The notes below the pieces were generated by a model. The model was not told where the DNA came from. It saw only the letters and a list, made by a program, of their open reading frames with translations, and searched no databases. Source: Acetobacteraceae bacterium (lineage in GTDB: Bacteria; Pseudomonadota; Alphaproteobacteria; Acetobacterales; Acetobacteraceae). Taken from it: 42,985 bases of DNA. Positions within the stretch are counted from its first letter, which is position 1. Each line of letters opens with the position of its first letter. The DNA lies in NCBI GenBank assembly GCA_030041255.1, contig JASHOF010000170.1:1-42985 (forward strand), written 5' to 3'. Positions 23,319 to 32,073 of this stretch are shown here, one piece after another. The translations under genes and the position numbers were made by a program.

Positions 23319-24413
23319 ATGTCCCCATCTCTGTCGCGCCGTGCGCTGCTGGCTGCCACCGGCGGCGGTCTTCTCGGAGCCGTGGCGAGTGTGCCTGGCA
23401 GCGCCGAGGCGGCGGAGGCGAAGAAGCTCTCGATCGCGCTCTCCAACTCGTATATCGGCAACAAGTGGCGGATCGAGATGGAGAACGTCTATCGTGCGGC
23501 GCTGGCGATGGAGCCGTTCAAGTCGCAGGTGGACGGAAGCTGGTTCAACTCGGGCAACGATGTCTCGACACAGTCGCAGCAGCTTTCGAACCTGATTGCG
23601 CGACGGGTCGATGCCATCCTGATCGATGCCGCATCGCCGACCGCGCTCAACGGCATCATTTCCCAGGCCAGCGGACGCGGCATACTGGTGGTGTCGTTCG
23701 ACAATGTCGTGACCGCGCCGTCGGCCCTGAAGGTGAACGCCGATCAGTTCCAGTGGGGGACCCGGGCCGCGCAGTGGCTGGCCAACGCGCTCGGCGGGAA
23801 GGGCAACGTGATCATGTGCACCGGCGTGGCCGGCACCCAGGCCGACGGAGACCGTAACCGGGGTGCGGACAGCGTGTGGGCGAAATACCCGGGCATCAAG
23901 GTGGTGAACCGCTATACGGGGATGTGGGACTCCTCGGCCGCGGAGCGCAACACGGCGACGATCCTGCCGTCGTTGCCGAAAGTCGACGGGATCTGGTGCC
24001 AGGGCGGCACCGACGGAGTGCTGAAAGCCTTCATCAGTGCCGGGCGCATTCCGCTGCCGCCGACCGCGGGAGAGGCGGAGAACGGTTTCCGCAAGTTCAT
24101 GGTCGGATACATGGGCCAGAAGGTGCGCGGCATCTCGATCGGCCAGCCCCCCTTCCTGTCGGTGATCGCCCTGGAACTGGCGCGGCGCATCCTGCGCAAG
24201 GAATATCCGCGCCGCGACATCACTCTGCCGTTCCCCTTCGTCACCTCCGAGACGGTGAAGGTGGGCGAGACGGTGTTCCCCGACCTGCCCGACAGCTTCT
24301 TCGATGATTTCACCGACAGCGGGGCGAACGCGATGGTCGAATTCTGCGTGGACGCGGCGCTGCACGGCACGCCTTGCCCGGGATCGCTCTCGGTCAACCT
24401 GCCGGCGGCGTGA
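23319..24413 (+). CDS. Sugar ABC transporter substrate-binding protein (ribose-type), orphan
   Basis: 364 residues from ATG 23319 behind GAGGAGG. The Tat-type signal is LSRRALLAATGGGLLGAVAS, with cleavage near SAEA. The mature Peripla_BP_4 fold has LSIALSNSYIGNKWRIEMEN, QSQQLSNLIARRVDAILIDA, ASPTALNGIISQASGRGILV and GTRAAQWLANALGGKGNVIM, then GIWCQGGTDGVLKAFISAGR. This family binds monosaccharides or related ligands in the periplasm. The gene is followed 20 bases later by the FMN oxidase-like gene, not by an ATPase or permease, so it probably serves the importer at 29355-31984 or one elsewhere. The ligand is unknown. Confidence 0.85.
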   Translation: MSPSLSRRALLAATGGGLLGAVASVPGSAEAAEAKKLSIALSNSYIGNKWRIEMENVYRAALAMEPFKSQVDGSWFNSGNDVSTQSQQLSNLIARRVDAILIDAASPTALNGIISQASGRGILVVSFDNVVTAPSALKVNADQFQWGTRAAQWLANALGGKGNVIMCTGVAGTQADGDRNRGADSVWAKYPGIKVVNRYTGMWDSSAAERNTATILPSLPKVDGIWCQGGTDGVLKAFISAGRIPLPPTAGEAENGFRKFMVGYMGQKVRGISIGQPPFLSVIALELARRILRKEYPRRDITLPFPFVTSETVKVGETVFPDLPDSFFDDFTDSGANAMVEFCVDAALHGTPCPGSLSVNLPAA

Positions 24414-24433
24414 CACCATCCGCCGGGGGCGCC

Positions 24434-25582
24434 ATGACACGAGAGATGGCGCGCATCAGCAGCGTGGCGGAAATTCGGGCGCGGGCGCGTGCGGTGTTGC
24501 CGCGCGCGGTGTTCGATTTCGCCGATGGCGGGGCGGAGGATGAGCGCACGCTCAGGCGGAACGAGGAAAGGTTTGCCGACCTCGCGCTGCTGCCCCGGCC
24601 GCTGAACGGAGCAGCGGCGCGCGATCTTTCGGTGGAGCTGTTCGGGCGGCGGCACGCGCTGCCGCTGATCTTGGGGCCGGTCGGGTTGGCCGGATTATTC
24701 TGGCCAGACGGAGAGCGCGCGGCGGCGCGCGCCGCCGCTCAGGCCGGCGCCGCGATCTGCCTCAGCCACGGGTCGGTGTGCACCCTGGAGCGGTTTGCCG
24801 AGGCCGGCGCCGCGGCGCGCTGGATGCAGGTGTTCATCTATCGCGACCGCGGCTTTACCCGCGAACTCACCGAGCGCGCCGCCGCCGCGGGCTACGAGGC
24901 GCTGGTGCTGACGATCGACAATCAATTGCTGGGGAATCGGGAACGTGACCGGCGTAACGGCTTCGCCATTCCCCCGCGCCTGACGGCGGGGACTTTGGCC
25001 GGGATGGCGCGCAAGGGGCGCTGGCTGTGGCGGATGCGCGGAGAATTCTCGCGCATCACCTTCGGCAATTACGCCCATCCGGGAGAGAAGGCGAATGTGG
25101 CGGCCCTGGCCGCCCGGATGGGATCGTTGCTCGACCCCGGAATGTCCTGGCGCGATGTGGAAGAGCTGCGGCGGATCTGGAAGGGCACATTGCTGCTGAA
25201 GGGCGTGCTGCATCCGGCCGAGGCGCTGGAAGCGGTTGCGTGCGGGGTGGATGGCATCGTGGTGTCGAATCATGGCGGCCGGCAGCTCGATGGGGCGCCG
25301 GCCAGCATCGAGGCGCTGCCGGCGATTGTCACGGCGAGCGGAGGCAGGCTCGCGGTGCTGCTGGATGGCGGCGTCAGGCGAGGGGCGGACGTGGTGAAGG
25401 CGCTGGCGCTCGGGGCGCGCGCCTGCCTGATCGGGCGGCCCTGGCTTTGGGGTCTCGCCGTCGGCGGCGAGGCGGGGGTCGCGCAGGTGCTGGAAATGTT
25501 CCGGAGCGAGATCGACCGCGTGATGGGGCTCTCCGGCCTGTCCACGATCGGCGAGATCGGGCCGGAGCTGATCCTGCGCTGA
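24434..25582 (+). CDS. FMN-dependent alpha-hydroxy-acid dehydrogenase/oxidase-like protein, altered active site
   Basis: 382 residues from ATG 24434. A TIM-barrel flavoenzyme of the lactate dehydrogenase/glycolate oxidase family, which converts 2-hydroxyacids to 2-oxoacids. PRAVFDFADGGAEDERTLRR opens the fold. R169 (LLGNRERDRRNGF), K256, catalytic base H280 and R283 (VSNHGGRQLDGAPASIEALP) and the FMN-phosphate region VLLDGGVRRGADVVKALALG are all kept. By alignment to spinach glycolate oxidase, both substrate-contacting tyrosines are Phe here: Tyr24 corresponds to F29 and Tyr129 to F134. That is unusual and suggests a different substrate or lower oxidation rate. It forms a pair with the preceding binding-protein gene, and its stop faces the amidohydrolase gene 16 bases away. 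Confidence 0.85.
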   Translation: MTREMARISSVAEIRARARAVLPRAVFDFADGGAEDERTLRRNEERFADLALLPRPLNGAAARDLSVELFGRRHALPLILGPVGLAGLFWPDGERAAARAAAQAGAAICLSHGSVCTLERFAEAGAAARWMQVFIYRDRGFTRELTERAAAAGYEALVLTIDNQLLGNRERDRRNGFAIPPRLTAGTLAGMARKGRWLWRMRGEFSRITFGNYAHPGEKANVAALAARMGSLLDPGMSWRDVEELRRIWKGTLLLKGVLHPAEALEAVACGVDGIVVSNHGGRQLDGAPASIEALPAIVTASGGRLAVLLDGGVRRGADVVKALALGARACLIGRPWLWGLAVGGEAGVAQVLEMFRSEIDRVMGLSGLSTIGEIGPELILR

Positions 25583-25598
25583 GGGCGGGGAAGGCCCT

Positions 25599-26456
25599 TC
25601 ACGGGGGCAGGCGGTAGACGCGGATCGCCGTGTCGTGGAAGAGCTTGCGTTTGTCCGGCTCCGCCGCCGCCGCGACGATCTCCTCCACGATGCCGACCCA
25701 GCCCGTATAGCTGCCGGCGAGCTCGATGACCGGCCAGTCGCTGCCGAACATCACACGGTCGAACCCGAACTGGGTGAGGCAATGCTCGATGTAGGGGCGG
25801 AGTTGTTCGCGCGTCCAGTCGGTGTGGTCGGCCTCGGTCGCGACGCCCGAGATTTTGCAGACGACGTTGGGCAGGCGCGCCAGCTCGGCGATCCGGCTTT
25901 GCCATGGTTCGACCAGCCCGGCCTTGATGCCGGGTTTGCCGATATGATCGAGGACGAAGCTCACCTCCGGGCAGCTTCGCACGAGTTCGATGACGTGCGG
26001 GAGCTGATGGTGGAGCACGCAGATGTCGAACGGCCAGGAATAGCGAGCCAGCAGGCGGACGCCGGCGATGAAGTCCGGGCGCAGGCAGAACTCGGGGTCC
26101 GCCTGGGTCTGGATGAGGCGGCGGATCGCGCATACGCCGCCGATCTTCGCCAGCGCATCGAGCTCCTCGGCCACAGCCGCGCCACGCTCCAGGCGGGCCG
26201 CGGCGATGATCCCCTGGATGCGCGCGTCCGTTGCGGCAAGTTCAGCAATGAAGCGTGCCTCGGCGATGTTCTGCCCTGCCGCGACATCGACCTCTGCGAA
26301 CACGATCCGCTCCACGGCGACGGCACCTCGGGCGCGGTCGAAATCGGTGGGCAGGTGGCTCTTCGCGATGGCCGGCACGGCGGAGAGCCACGGATAGGAA
26401 AGCCGGCTCGGGTCGTAGAGATGGACGTGACTGTCGACGATCGGAAAGTCCGGCAT
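25599..26456 (-). CDS. COG3618 amidohydrolase-2 family lactonase-type enzyme
   Basis: 285 residues from ATG 26456 with a good GGAGGAG ribosome site. A TIM-barrel metal-dependent hydrolase: VDSHVHLYDP (HxH metal motif), RLIQTQADPEFCLRPDFIAG, ICVLHHQLPHVIEL, SFVLDHIGKPGIK, KISGVATEADHTDWT and RVMFGSDWPVIELAGSY carry the usual metal and base residues. COG3618 members include L-fuconolactonase, L-rhamnono-1,4-lactonase and 2-pyrone-4,6-dicarboxylate lactonase. The neighbouring SDR gene (33 bases upstream, same strand) would supply a lactone, which favours a sugar lactonase. This is inference from context; the substrate is not known. Confidence 0.82.
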   Translation of the reverse strand: MPDFPIVDSHVHLYDPSRLSYPWLSAVPAIAKSHLPTDFDRARGAVAVERIVFAEVDVAAGQNIAEARFIAELAATDARIQGIIAAARLERGAAVAEELDALAKIGGVCAIRRLIQTQADPEFCLRPDFIAGVRLLARYSWPFDICVLHHQLPHVIELVRSCPEVSFVLDHIGKPGIKAGLVEPWQSRIAELARLPNVVCKISGVATEADHTDWTREQLRPYIEHCLTQFGFDRVMFGSDWPVIELAGSYTGWVGIVEEIVAAAAEPDKRKLFHDTAIRVYRLPP

Positions 26457-26489
26457 GGGAAGCTCCTCCCCTGGATCTGGCACGCTGCC

Positions 26490-27221
26490 TTACGCCATCA
26501 GTGCGCCGCCGTTGACGTCGAGGATGACGCCGGTGATGAAGCTCGCGGCGGGTGAGCACAGGAAGGCGATCGGCCAACCGACTTCCTCCGGCTCGGCCAT
26601 GCGGCCAAGCGGGATTCGTGCCAGGTCGACGGGCTGGCCCCGCATCATCGGCGTGCGCACCGAAGCCGGGGCGACCGCATTCACGAGTACGCGTTGCGCC
26701 GCGCCGCGGCGCGCAAGCCAGCGGACCAGGGCGTGCAGCCCACCCTTGGCGGCAACGTAATGCGGGCTGGCGATGAGGCCGCCCGAGCGGCCGGCCAGCG
26801 AACCGACGAGCACGATCCGCCCGCCACCCCGCGCCCCCATGTGCGGCAGAACGGCACGGGAGAGATGGATCGGGCCCAGGAGATCGGCGGCGATGACACG
26901 TTCGAACGTCTCATCCCAGAGTTGGTCGTTCCAGTCATCCCACGGGCAAATGGCGGCCGAGACGACTAGCGCATCGAGCGGCGTGTGCGCCACGACAAGT
27001 GCTTCCACTGCGGCGCGGTCGGTGATGTCGCAGCGCGCGACTTCTGTTGTGCCGCCACCGGCACGGATGGCCTCTGCCGTGCTCGTGCAGTCGGCGATGT
27101 CGGCGAGTACGAGCGTTGCTCCCATCGTCGCGCAGGCGCGGGCGCAGGCGGCGCCGATGCCACTCGCGGCACCGGCGACGAGAACCCGTGCCCCGGTCAG
27201 GTCGAAGGCGTGGAGGATCAT
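26490..27221 (-). CDS. Short-chain dehydrogenase/reductase (SDR)
   Basis: 243 residues from ATG 27221. NAD(P)-binding Rossmann fold. VLVAGAASGIGAACARACAT holds the glycine loop, LVLADIADCT is an acidic cofactor-specificity strand (Asp favours NAD), and ARCDITDRAAVEAL follows. S-Y-K catalysis is represented by VGSLAGRSGG and HYVAAKGGLHALVRWLARR. The end motif FLCSPAASFITGVILDVNGG is typical of SDRs of sugar and polyol metabolism. The start overlaps the gntR stop by 4 bases. With the lactonase downstream it could oxidise a sugar to its lactone, as in L-fucose or L-rhamnose oxidation; the substrate is unproven. Confidence 0.85.
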   Translation of the reverse strand: MILHAFDLTGARVLVAGAASGIGAACARACATMGATLVLADIADCTSTAEAIRAGGGTTEVARCDITDRAAVEALVVAHTPLDALVVSAAICPWDDWNDQLWDETFERVIAADLLGPIHLSRAVLPHMGARGGGRIVLVGSLAGRSGGLIASPHYVAAKGGLHALVRWLARRGAAQRVLVNAVAPASVRTPMMRGQPVDLARIPLGRMAEPEEVGWPIAFLCSPAASFITGVILDVNGGALMA

Positions 27222-27940
27222 GTACCCTCCGCGTAAGGAGCGGCCATGGCCCGCCAGAAATTGCGGACCACGGTCGCCAGATGCTCTTCCATCGCCGCTG
27301 CCGCTGCCGGCGGGTCGTGGGCCGCAATGGCGTCGTAGATTTGCTTGTGCTCGAGGAAGACCTTCCCGGCCTGGACGCCGCCGCGGCTGGTGACGCGCCG
27401 TTGCTCGGAGAGCCATTCGCTCATCGCGTTGTGCAGCGCAATGAAGATCGGATTGCGGGAACTGCTCGCAATGGCGAGGTGGAATTCGAGATCGGTGCCC
27501 TGGAAGCGCTCGGGATCGCCGATCGCCGCCTCGTTGGCAGCGAGCGCCTGCCTGAGATGGGCGAGATCTTCGGGCGCGATGCGCCGGGCCGCCTCCCGCG
27601 CCAGGCCGACCTCGAGCAGCGCACGGGCGTGCTGGAAGTGCCGCATGCCTTCCGGGCGGGAGAGGATATGGCGGGCGATCGAGGACAACTCGTTGACGAG
27701 GATACGCGGGCTCGGCCTGGCGGCCCGCGCTACCGTGCCGGCGGCGGCGGTGATCAGGCCGCGCTTCTGGAGGGCGAACAGCGCTTCGCGGACGGTCGAG
27801 CGGCCGACGTTGAAGCGCCCCATGAGTTTCCGTTCGGAGGGCAAGCGGGCACCGTCCGGGAATTCCCCGCTCAGCACCATCAGTTCGATGTGTTCGGCAA
27901 TGGCTTCCCAGCGCTTCCGCCGCTCAATCGCAGTTGCCAT
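27218..27940 (-). CDS. GntR-family (FadR subfamily) transcriptional regulator
   Basis: 240 residues from ATG 27940. The N-terminal winged helix contains LPSERKLMGRFNVGRSTVRE and ALFALQKRGLI. The C-terminal all-helical FCD domain has the metal-binding histidines in DLEFHLAIASSSRNPIF, VFLEHKQIYDAIAAHDPPAA and AMEEHLATVV. FCD regulators usually sense carboxylic acids or sugar acids such as lactate, gluconate or galactonate. It heads a gntR-SDR-lactonase unit and is divergent from the importer operon at 28169; a TnGTnnnACnA-like site lies in the shared promoter region. It is therefore the likely local repressor of the catabolic island. Confidence 0.9.
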   Translation of the reverse strand: MATAIERRKRWEAIAEHIELMVLSGEFPDGARLPSERKLMGRFNVGRSTVREALFALQKRGLITAAAGTVARAARPSPRILVNELSSIARHILSRPEGMRHFQHARALLEVGLAREAARRIAPEDLAHLRQALAANEAAIGDPERFQGTDLEFHLAIASSSRNPIFIALHNAMSEWLSEQRRVTSRGGVQAGKVFLEHKQIYDAIAAHDPPAAAAAMEEHLATVVRNFWRAMAAPYAEGT

Positions 27941-27950
27941 AAATCGTCCA

Positions 27951-27980
27951 TTGACCTGTCAGACCAGTTCGCCATACTCT
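27951..27980 (+). promoter_or_regulatory. Candidate promoter of importer operon with GntR/FadR-type operator
   Basis: TTGACC (27951-27956), an 18-base spacer and TACTCT (27975-27980) form a weak sigma70-like promoter pointing at the transporter operon. The -35 matches TTGACA at five of six positions, the -10 matches TATAAT at three of six. Within the spacer, CTGTCAGACCA (27956-27966) fits the FadR-subfamily operator TnGTnnnACnA at five of six fixed positions. A bound repressor there would block the promoter. It lies 10 bases from the gntR start, so autorepression is also plausible. The leader to ATG 28169 is nearly 190 bases and no other feature was seen in it. Confidence 0.4.
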
Positions 27981-28168
27981 AAGCAAAACCGAGGGCGCAG
28001 GAGAAGCGTGACCCGGTGAGCGATCGAAAATAAAGCGATCCTGCAGGCCGTGGCAGGGGTCGAAGCTGTCAGGCCATAGGCACCCTGGCGCACTTGGCCG
28101 GTTCGGCCGCGCCGGATCGAGCGAAGTGGTGGCCTGCTGGCGCCAAGGTCGGAGGGGAGGATCAGACG

Positions 28169-29323
28169 ATGCAAAGCGAGCGAGCCAGGCTTTCGGGTTG
28201 GGCTTGGAGAGGCGGAGCCGTGCTCGGCGCGGTTCTGCTGGCCTGTGGTGCGGGGCCGCTTCGGGCAGCGCCGCCAGCCGCCGGTTCCGAGGACGCGACG
28301 GCGGTCGTCGCGGCTGCGCAGGCGGCGACGGCGAAGCGGACCGGCCTGCAGACCGAGTGGACCGGACCGACCAGCGGACCGCGTCTAGCCCAGGGCAAGC
28401 ACGTCATCTGCATCCCGACCGATATGAAGAACACGCTTTCTGCCGAATGGTGCACCGACATGGTGGAGATCGGCAAGAAGATCGGCTGGAAGGTCGAGAT
28501 CATCGATGGCCGCGGCACGGCGAGCGGCTGGGTCACGGCCTTCAACCAGGCGATCGCGCTGCATCCGGACGGGATCGTCTCATCCTCGAATGCCGATACC
28601 GTGCAGCCCGAGATCGACAGTGCGGTGAAACGCGGCATCGTGATCGTCGGCCTGCATTTCACCTCGGTGCCGGGCGCCGATGCCAGGCGGCACGTCTTTT
28701 ACAATATCGAATCGAGTCCGCAGGGAATCGGCAAGGCAGAGGCGGATTACGTGATCGCGATGTCGCACGGCAAAGGCCGCGCGATCATCCTTTACGACGC
28801 CGAATATGCGGTGGCCCGCTACAAGGCGGAGGCGATGCGCGACGAATTCGCGAAATGCACCACCTGCAAGCTGCTGTCCTACGTCAATTTGCCGCTATCG
28901 CAGGTATCGACCCTGACGCCGCACGCCGTCTCGAGCTGGATCACGAATTACGGCCCGCCGTTCTATGTCATGACGATCGCGGATTATTATTATGATTTCA
29001 CGGCTCCGGTGCTGAGCCAGGGAGGGGTGCCGACGAAGCAGGTCAACCTGGTCGGCTCGGATGGGGCACCGTCAGCCTACGATCGCATTCGCAACGGGCA
29101 GTACCAGACCGCGACAGTGCCGGAGCCCGCGGAGGAGCAGGCGTACGAGGCGATCGACGAATTCAATCGCGCGTTCAACGGCCAGCCGCCCTATGACTAC
29201 GTGCCGGATGCGTTCCTCGTCACGGCCGGGAACATCCACACCCAGGGCGGGGACCAGAACAAGTTCAACCCGGCGAACGGCTATGCCGCGCATTATCTGA
29301 AGATCTGGGGAGTGGCACAGTAG
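28169..29323 (+). CDS. Sugar ABC transporter substrate-binding protein of complete importer
   Basis: 384 residues from ATG 28169 with GGAGGGGAGG about 7 bases upstream. The signal sequence RGGAVLGAVLLACGAGPLRA may be a lipoprotein signal (LLAC) or a normal Sec signal. The mature Peripla_BP_4 fold begins after a Pro/Ala-rich linker: HVICIPTDMKNTLSAEWCTD, VEIIDGRGTASGWVTAFNQA, IALHPDGIVSSSNADTVQPE, SHGKGRAIILYDAEYAVARY and LVGSDGAPSAYDRIRNGQYQ. It differs strongly from the binding protein at 23319. Linked to ATPase and permease genes on the same strand, so it is the cognate binding protein. The ligand is unknown. Confidence 0.87.
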   Translation: MQSERARLSGWAWRGGAVLGAVLLACGAGPLRAAPPAAGSEDATAVVAAAQAATAKRTGLQTEWTGPTSGPRLAQGKHVICIPTDMKNTLSAEWCTDMVEIGKKIGWKVEIIDGRGTASGWVTAFNQAIALHPDGIVSSSNADTVQPEIDSAVKRGIVIVGLHFTSVPGADARRHVFYNIESSPQGIGKAEADYVIAMSHGKGRAIILYDAEYAVARYKAEAMRDEFAKCTTCKLLSYVNLPLSQVSTLTPHAVSSWITNYGPPFYVMTIADYYYDFTAPVLSQGGVPTKQVNLVGSDGAPSAYDRIRNGQYQTATVPEPAEEQAYEAIDEFNRAFNGQPPYDYVPDAFLVTAGNIHTQGGDQNKFNPANGYAAHYLKIWGVAQ

Positions 29324-29354
29324 CGGGAAAGGCCGCCTGAAGACCGGGGATGGC

Positions 29355-30884
29355 GTGTCGGCCGGAGACATCGGCATCGCGATTCCGGTGCCGCCGGGGC
29401 GGGACGCCGCGCCCGCCCTCGAGATCCGGGGGCTGACGAAATTCTTCGGCGCCACGCGGGCATTGTACAAGGTCGATGTCACTGTTGCGCGCGGCGAAAT
29501 CCACGCATTGCTGGGCGAAAATGGCGCCGGCAAGTCGACGCTGATCAAGATCCTGGCCGGGGTGCATGTTCCTGACGAGGGCACGACCCTGCTCGATGGA
29601 ATGCCCATCGAGCCGTGGCTGAGACGGGGCAGGCTGCCAATATCCTTCATTCACCAGGAGCTCGGCCTGATCGAGTCGATGACGGTTGCCGAGAACATTG
29701 CGTTGACCACCGGCTTTCCCTTGCATCGGCAATTGATTTCCTGGTCGGCGGTCACCGGGCGGGCGCGCTCGGTGCTGGAAGAACTGGGCACGTCGATTTC
29801 GCCAGGGCGGCGGGTCTCGGGCCTTTCCGCTGCCGAGCGCTCGATCGTAGCGATCGCCCGGGCGCTGGCGCAGGAGTGCAGCGTGCTGGTGCTCGATGAA
29901 CCGACGGCCACTTTGCCGCAGGGTGACGTGGAGCGCCTGTTCGCCGTGCTGGGCCGGCTCCGGGCCGAACAGCTCGGCATCGTCTATGTGACGCATCGGC
30001 TGGATGAAGTGTTCCGGCTGGCCGGGCGGGTGAGCGTGCTGCGCAACGGCGAATGCGTGGCGAGCGGCCCGGTCGGGGAGACGACGCCCGAAGAACTGGT
30101 GGTCAAGATCATCGGCAAGCCACCGGCCGAGGTTTTCATCCAGCCTTCGCCGGCGCACGTGGAAAGCGTACTCGAGGTCGAGGGACTGCGCGGAGCGGGC
30201 GTGGGGCCGGTCACGTTCCGCCTGGCGCGGGGCGAGACGCTCGGCCTCGTCGGGCGCCGCGGCGCTGGTCACGACACGGTGGGGCGCCTCTTGTTCGGCG
30301 CCTTGCCGGCCACGGGCGGCACCGTGCGGCGGGAGGGTAAGGAACTGGCGCTCACCGCGATCGATACGACGATGGCGGAGGGCATCGGTTTCGTCTCCAG
30401 CAAGCGGAACGAGGAAAGCCTGGCCGGCGCCCTCACGGTGCGCGAGAATTTGTTCCTCAATCCGCGATCGGGCCAAGGCCGGCGCTTCTCGCCGCGGGAT
30501 GAAAGACGACGCGCCCGCGAAGTGATGGAGCGGTTCTCGGTGCGCCCCGCCGATGCCGCCGAGCGCGCGGTTGCCACGCTGAGCGGCGGCAACGCCCAGA
30601 AGGTGGTCCTTGCCAGATGGTTCGAGCTGGGAAGCGGCATCCTGATCCTCGAAGAGCCGACCATGGGCGTGGATGTGGGGGCGAAGGCAGAGATCTACGG
30701 AATGATCCAGGAGGGGCTCCGCCGCGGCCATTCGGTGCTGCTGGTTTCCTCCGATTTCGAGGAGGTGGCACGGATCGCGCATCGCGCGCTGGTCTTCGTC
30801 GATGGGAGGATCAGCGCGCAATTGTCAGGAGAGAACCTGTCCATCGAGAGGTTGACGCGGCTCGCCTCGGGGGCCCGGGCATGA
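29355..30884 (+). CDS. Sugar ABC transporter ATP-binding protein with two ABC domains
   Basis: 509 residues from GTG 29355. A duplicated ATPase as in RbsA/XylG/MglA. First domain: Walker A GENGAGKST (54-62), Q-loop SFIHQELGLIESMTVAENIA, a degenerate signature SGLSAAERS, Walker B VLVLDEPTA and switch VYVTHRLDE. Second domain: the Walker A position is GRRGAGHDT and lacks the Lys-Ser pair, as is usual for the second half of this family, while the signature LSGGNAQKVVLARW and Walker B LILEEPTMGVDVGAKAEIYG are intact. Energises the permease encoded next (ATGA overlap). The GTG start is the only one that keeps the family N-terminus. Confidence 0.92.
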   Translation: MSAGDIGIAIPVPPGRDAAPALEIRGLTKFFGATRALYKVDVTVARGEIHALLGENGAGKSTLIKILAGVHVPDEGTTLLDGMPIEPWLRRGRLPISFIHQELGLIESMTVAENIALTTGFPLHRQLISWSAVTGRARSVLEELGTSISPGRRVSGLSAAERSIVAIARALAQECSVLVLDEPTATLPQGDVERLFAVLGRLRAEQLGIVYVTHRLDEVFRLAGRVSVLRNGECVASGPVGETTPEELVVKIIGKPPAEVFIQPSPAHVESVLEVEGLRGAGVGPVTFRLARGETLGLVGRRGAGHDTVGRLLFGALPATGGTVRREGKELALTAIDTTMAEGIGFVSSKRNEESLAGALTVRENLFLNPRSGQGRRFSPRDERRRAREVMERFSVRPADAAERAVATLSGGNAQKVVLARWFELGSGILILEEPTMGVDVGAKAEIYGMIQEGLRRGHSVLLVSSDFEEVARIAHRALVFVDGRISAQLSGENLSIERLTRLASGARA

Positions 30885-31984
30885 GCATGGTGCGCAACAT
30901 GTTCGGGCGCGCCGGCAAAGTTCCGGCGAACCCGGCGGGGCGAGAGGCGGCGGCGCTCTCCGGGCGGAAAGGCCCGGGGCGGGCGCGCTTGCAGGCGACG
31001 GTCTATGACTGGCTTGCCACCTACGGGCTGGCGGCGATCCTGGGGGTGCTGTTCGTCGCCTTCTCCGTCAGCATGCCCAGCACCTTCCCGACGCGCTTCA
31101 ATATCGAATCGATCCTGAGCGAGCAGGCGGTCACCGCGCTCCTGGCGCTGGCCGTGATGGTGCCGATAACGGTCGGGCAGTGGGACCTCTCGGTTGGATT
31201 TTTCGTCGGGCTGGCACACATCCTGACGCTCGGGCTGCAGGTGCAGTTCGGCGTGCCGTGGCCGCTTGCGTGCCTCGCCGTGGTCCTGTCGGGGGTGCTG
31301 CTCGGGCTCCTGAATGGCTGGTTGATCACCGGGGTCGGTATCGATTCCTTCATCGCAACGCTCGGCTCCGGAACCTTCATTTACGGCCTTGCCTCCTGGT
31401 ACACGGGCGGCAAGCAAATTCTCGGGAATCTCCACAACGGATTCTACGGGATCGACACGATGATCGGCGGCCTTCTGCCGTCGCCGGCGCTATGCGTGAT
31501 CGTCGTCGCGGTCGGGCTGTGGATTCTGCTCGAATACCGTCCGCTCGGGCGGCGCCTGTACGCGATCGGCGCCAATCCGCGGGCCGCCGAACTGACCGGC
31601 ATTCCGCCAAAACGTTACATTCCGTGGACGTTCGCGGGTTCCGGCGTGATCACGGCGCTGGCCGGCATCATGCTGGCCGCCGAGTTGCATGTGGGGCAGA
31701 CCTCGGTCGGCCCGGACTATCTGCTGCCGGCCTTCACCGGGGCCCTCCTCGGCGCGACGGCGATTCGTCCGGGCCGGGTCAATGTCTGGGGCACGGTGAT
31801 CGCCGTCATGCTGCTGGCGGTCATCGTTTCGGGGCTGGAGCAGACGGGGGCCGAGTTCTTCGTCGCACCCCTGTTCAACGGCCTGATGCTGGTCACCGCC
31901 GTGGGTCTGTCACTCTATACCGCGCGCCGGCGCGCCAAGGTCGCGGCCAGAGCGAATCTCGCCGAGGGCGCGAATGACCGGTGA
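30881..31984 (+). CDS. Sugar ABC transporter permease (RbsC-type)
   Basis: 367 residues from ATG 30881, overlapping the ATPase stop by 4 bases (ATGA). A polar N-terminus of about 45 residues is followed by 9-10 membrane helices. Typical BPD_transp_2 motifs are seen: QAVTALLALAVMVPITVGQW with DLSVGFFVGLAHI, GLLNGWLITGVGIDSFIATL, GRRLYAIGANPRAAELTGIP (the EAA-like loop contacting the ATPase), PDYLLPAFTGALLGATAIRP and GRVNVWGTVIAVMLLAVIVS. Forms the homodimeric inner-membrane channel of the importer. The substrate cannot be read from the sequence. Confidence 0.92.
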   Translation: MSMVRNMFGRAGKVPANPAGREAAALSGRKGPGRARLQATVYDWLATYGLAAILGVLFVAFSVSMPSTFPTRFNIESILSEQAVTALLALAVMVPITVGQWDLSVGFFVGLAHILTLGLQVQFGVPWPLACLAVVLSGVLLGLLNGWLITGVGIDSFIATLGSGTFIYGLASWYTGGKQILGNLHNGFYGIDTMIGGLLPSPALCVIVVAVGLWILLEYRPLGRRLYAIGANPRAAELTGIPPKRYIPWTFAGSGVITALAGIMLAAELHVGQTSVGPDYLLPAFTGALLGATAIRPGRVNVWGTVIAVMLLAVIVSGLEQTGAEFFVAPLFNGLMLVTAVGLSLYTARRRAKVAARANLAEGANDR

Positions 31985-32073
31985 GGCGCGACGGGTGGCG
32001 GGCTTGCGGCGCCGGCCGAAGGCGCCCGGCAATCATGCCAGGCGATCGATCAGGACTTTCGTCGAGAACCTGT

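Noticed and set aside
28031-28042. GAAAATAAAG also found here, as in the two repeats
   Set aside because: Only ten bases match and neither hairpin is present; treated as chance.
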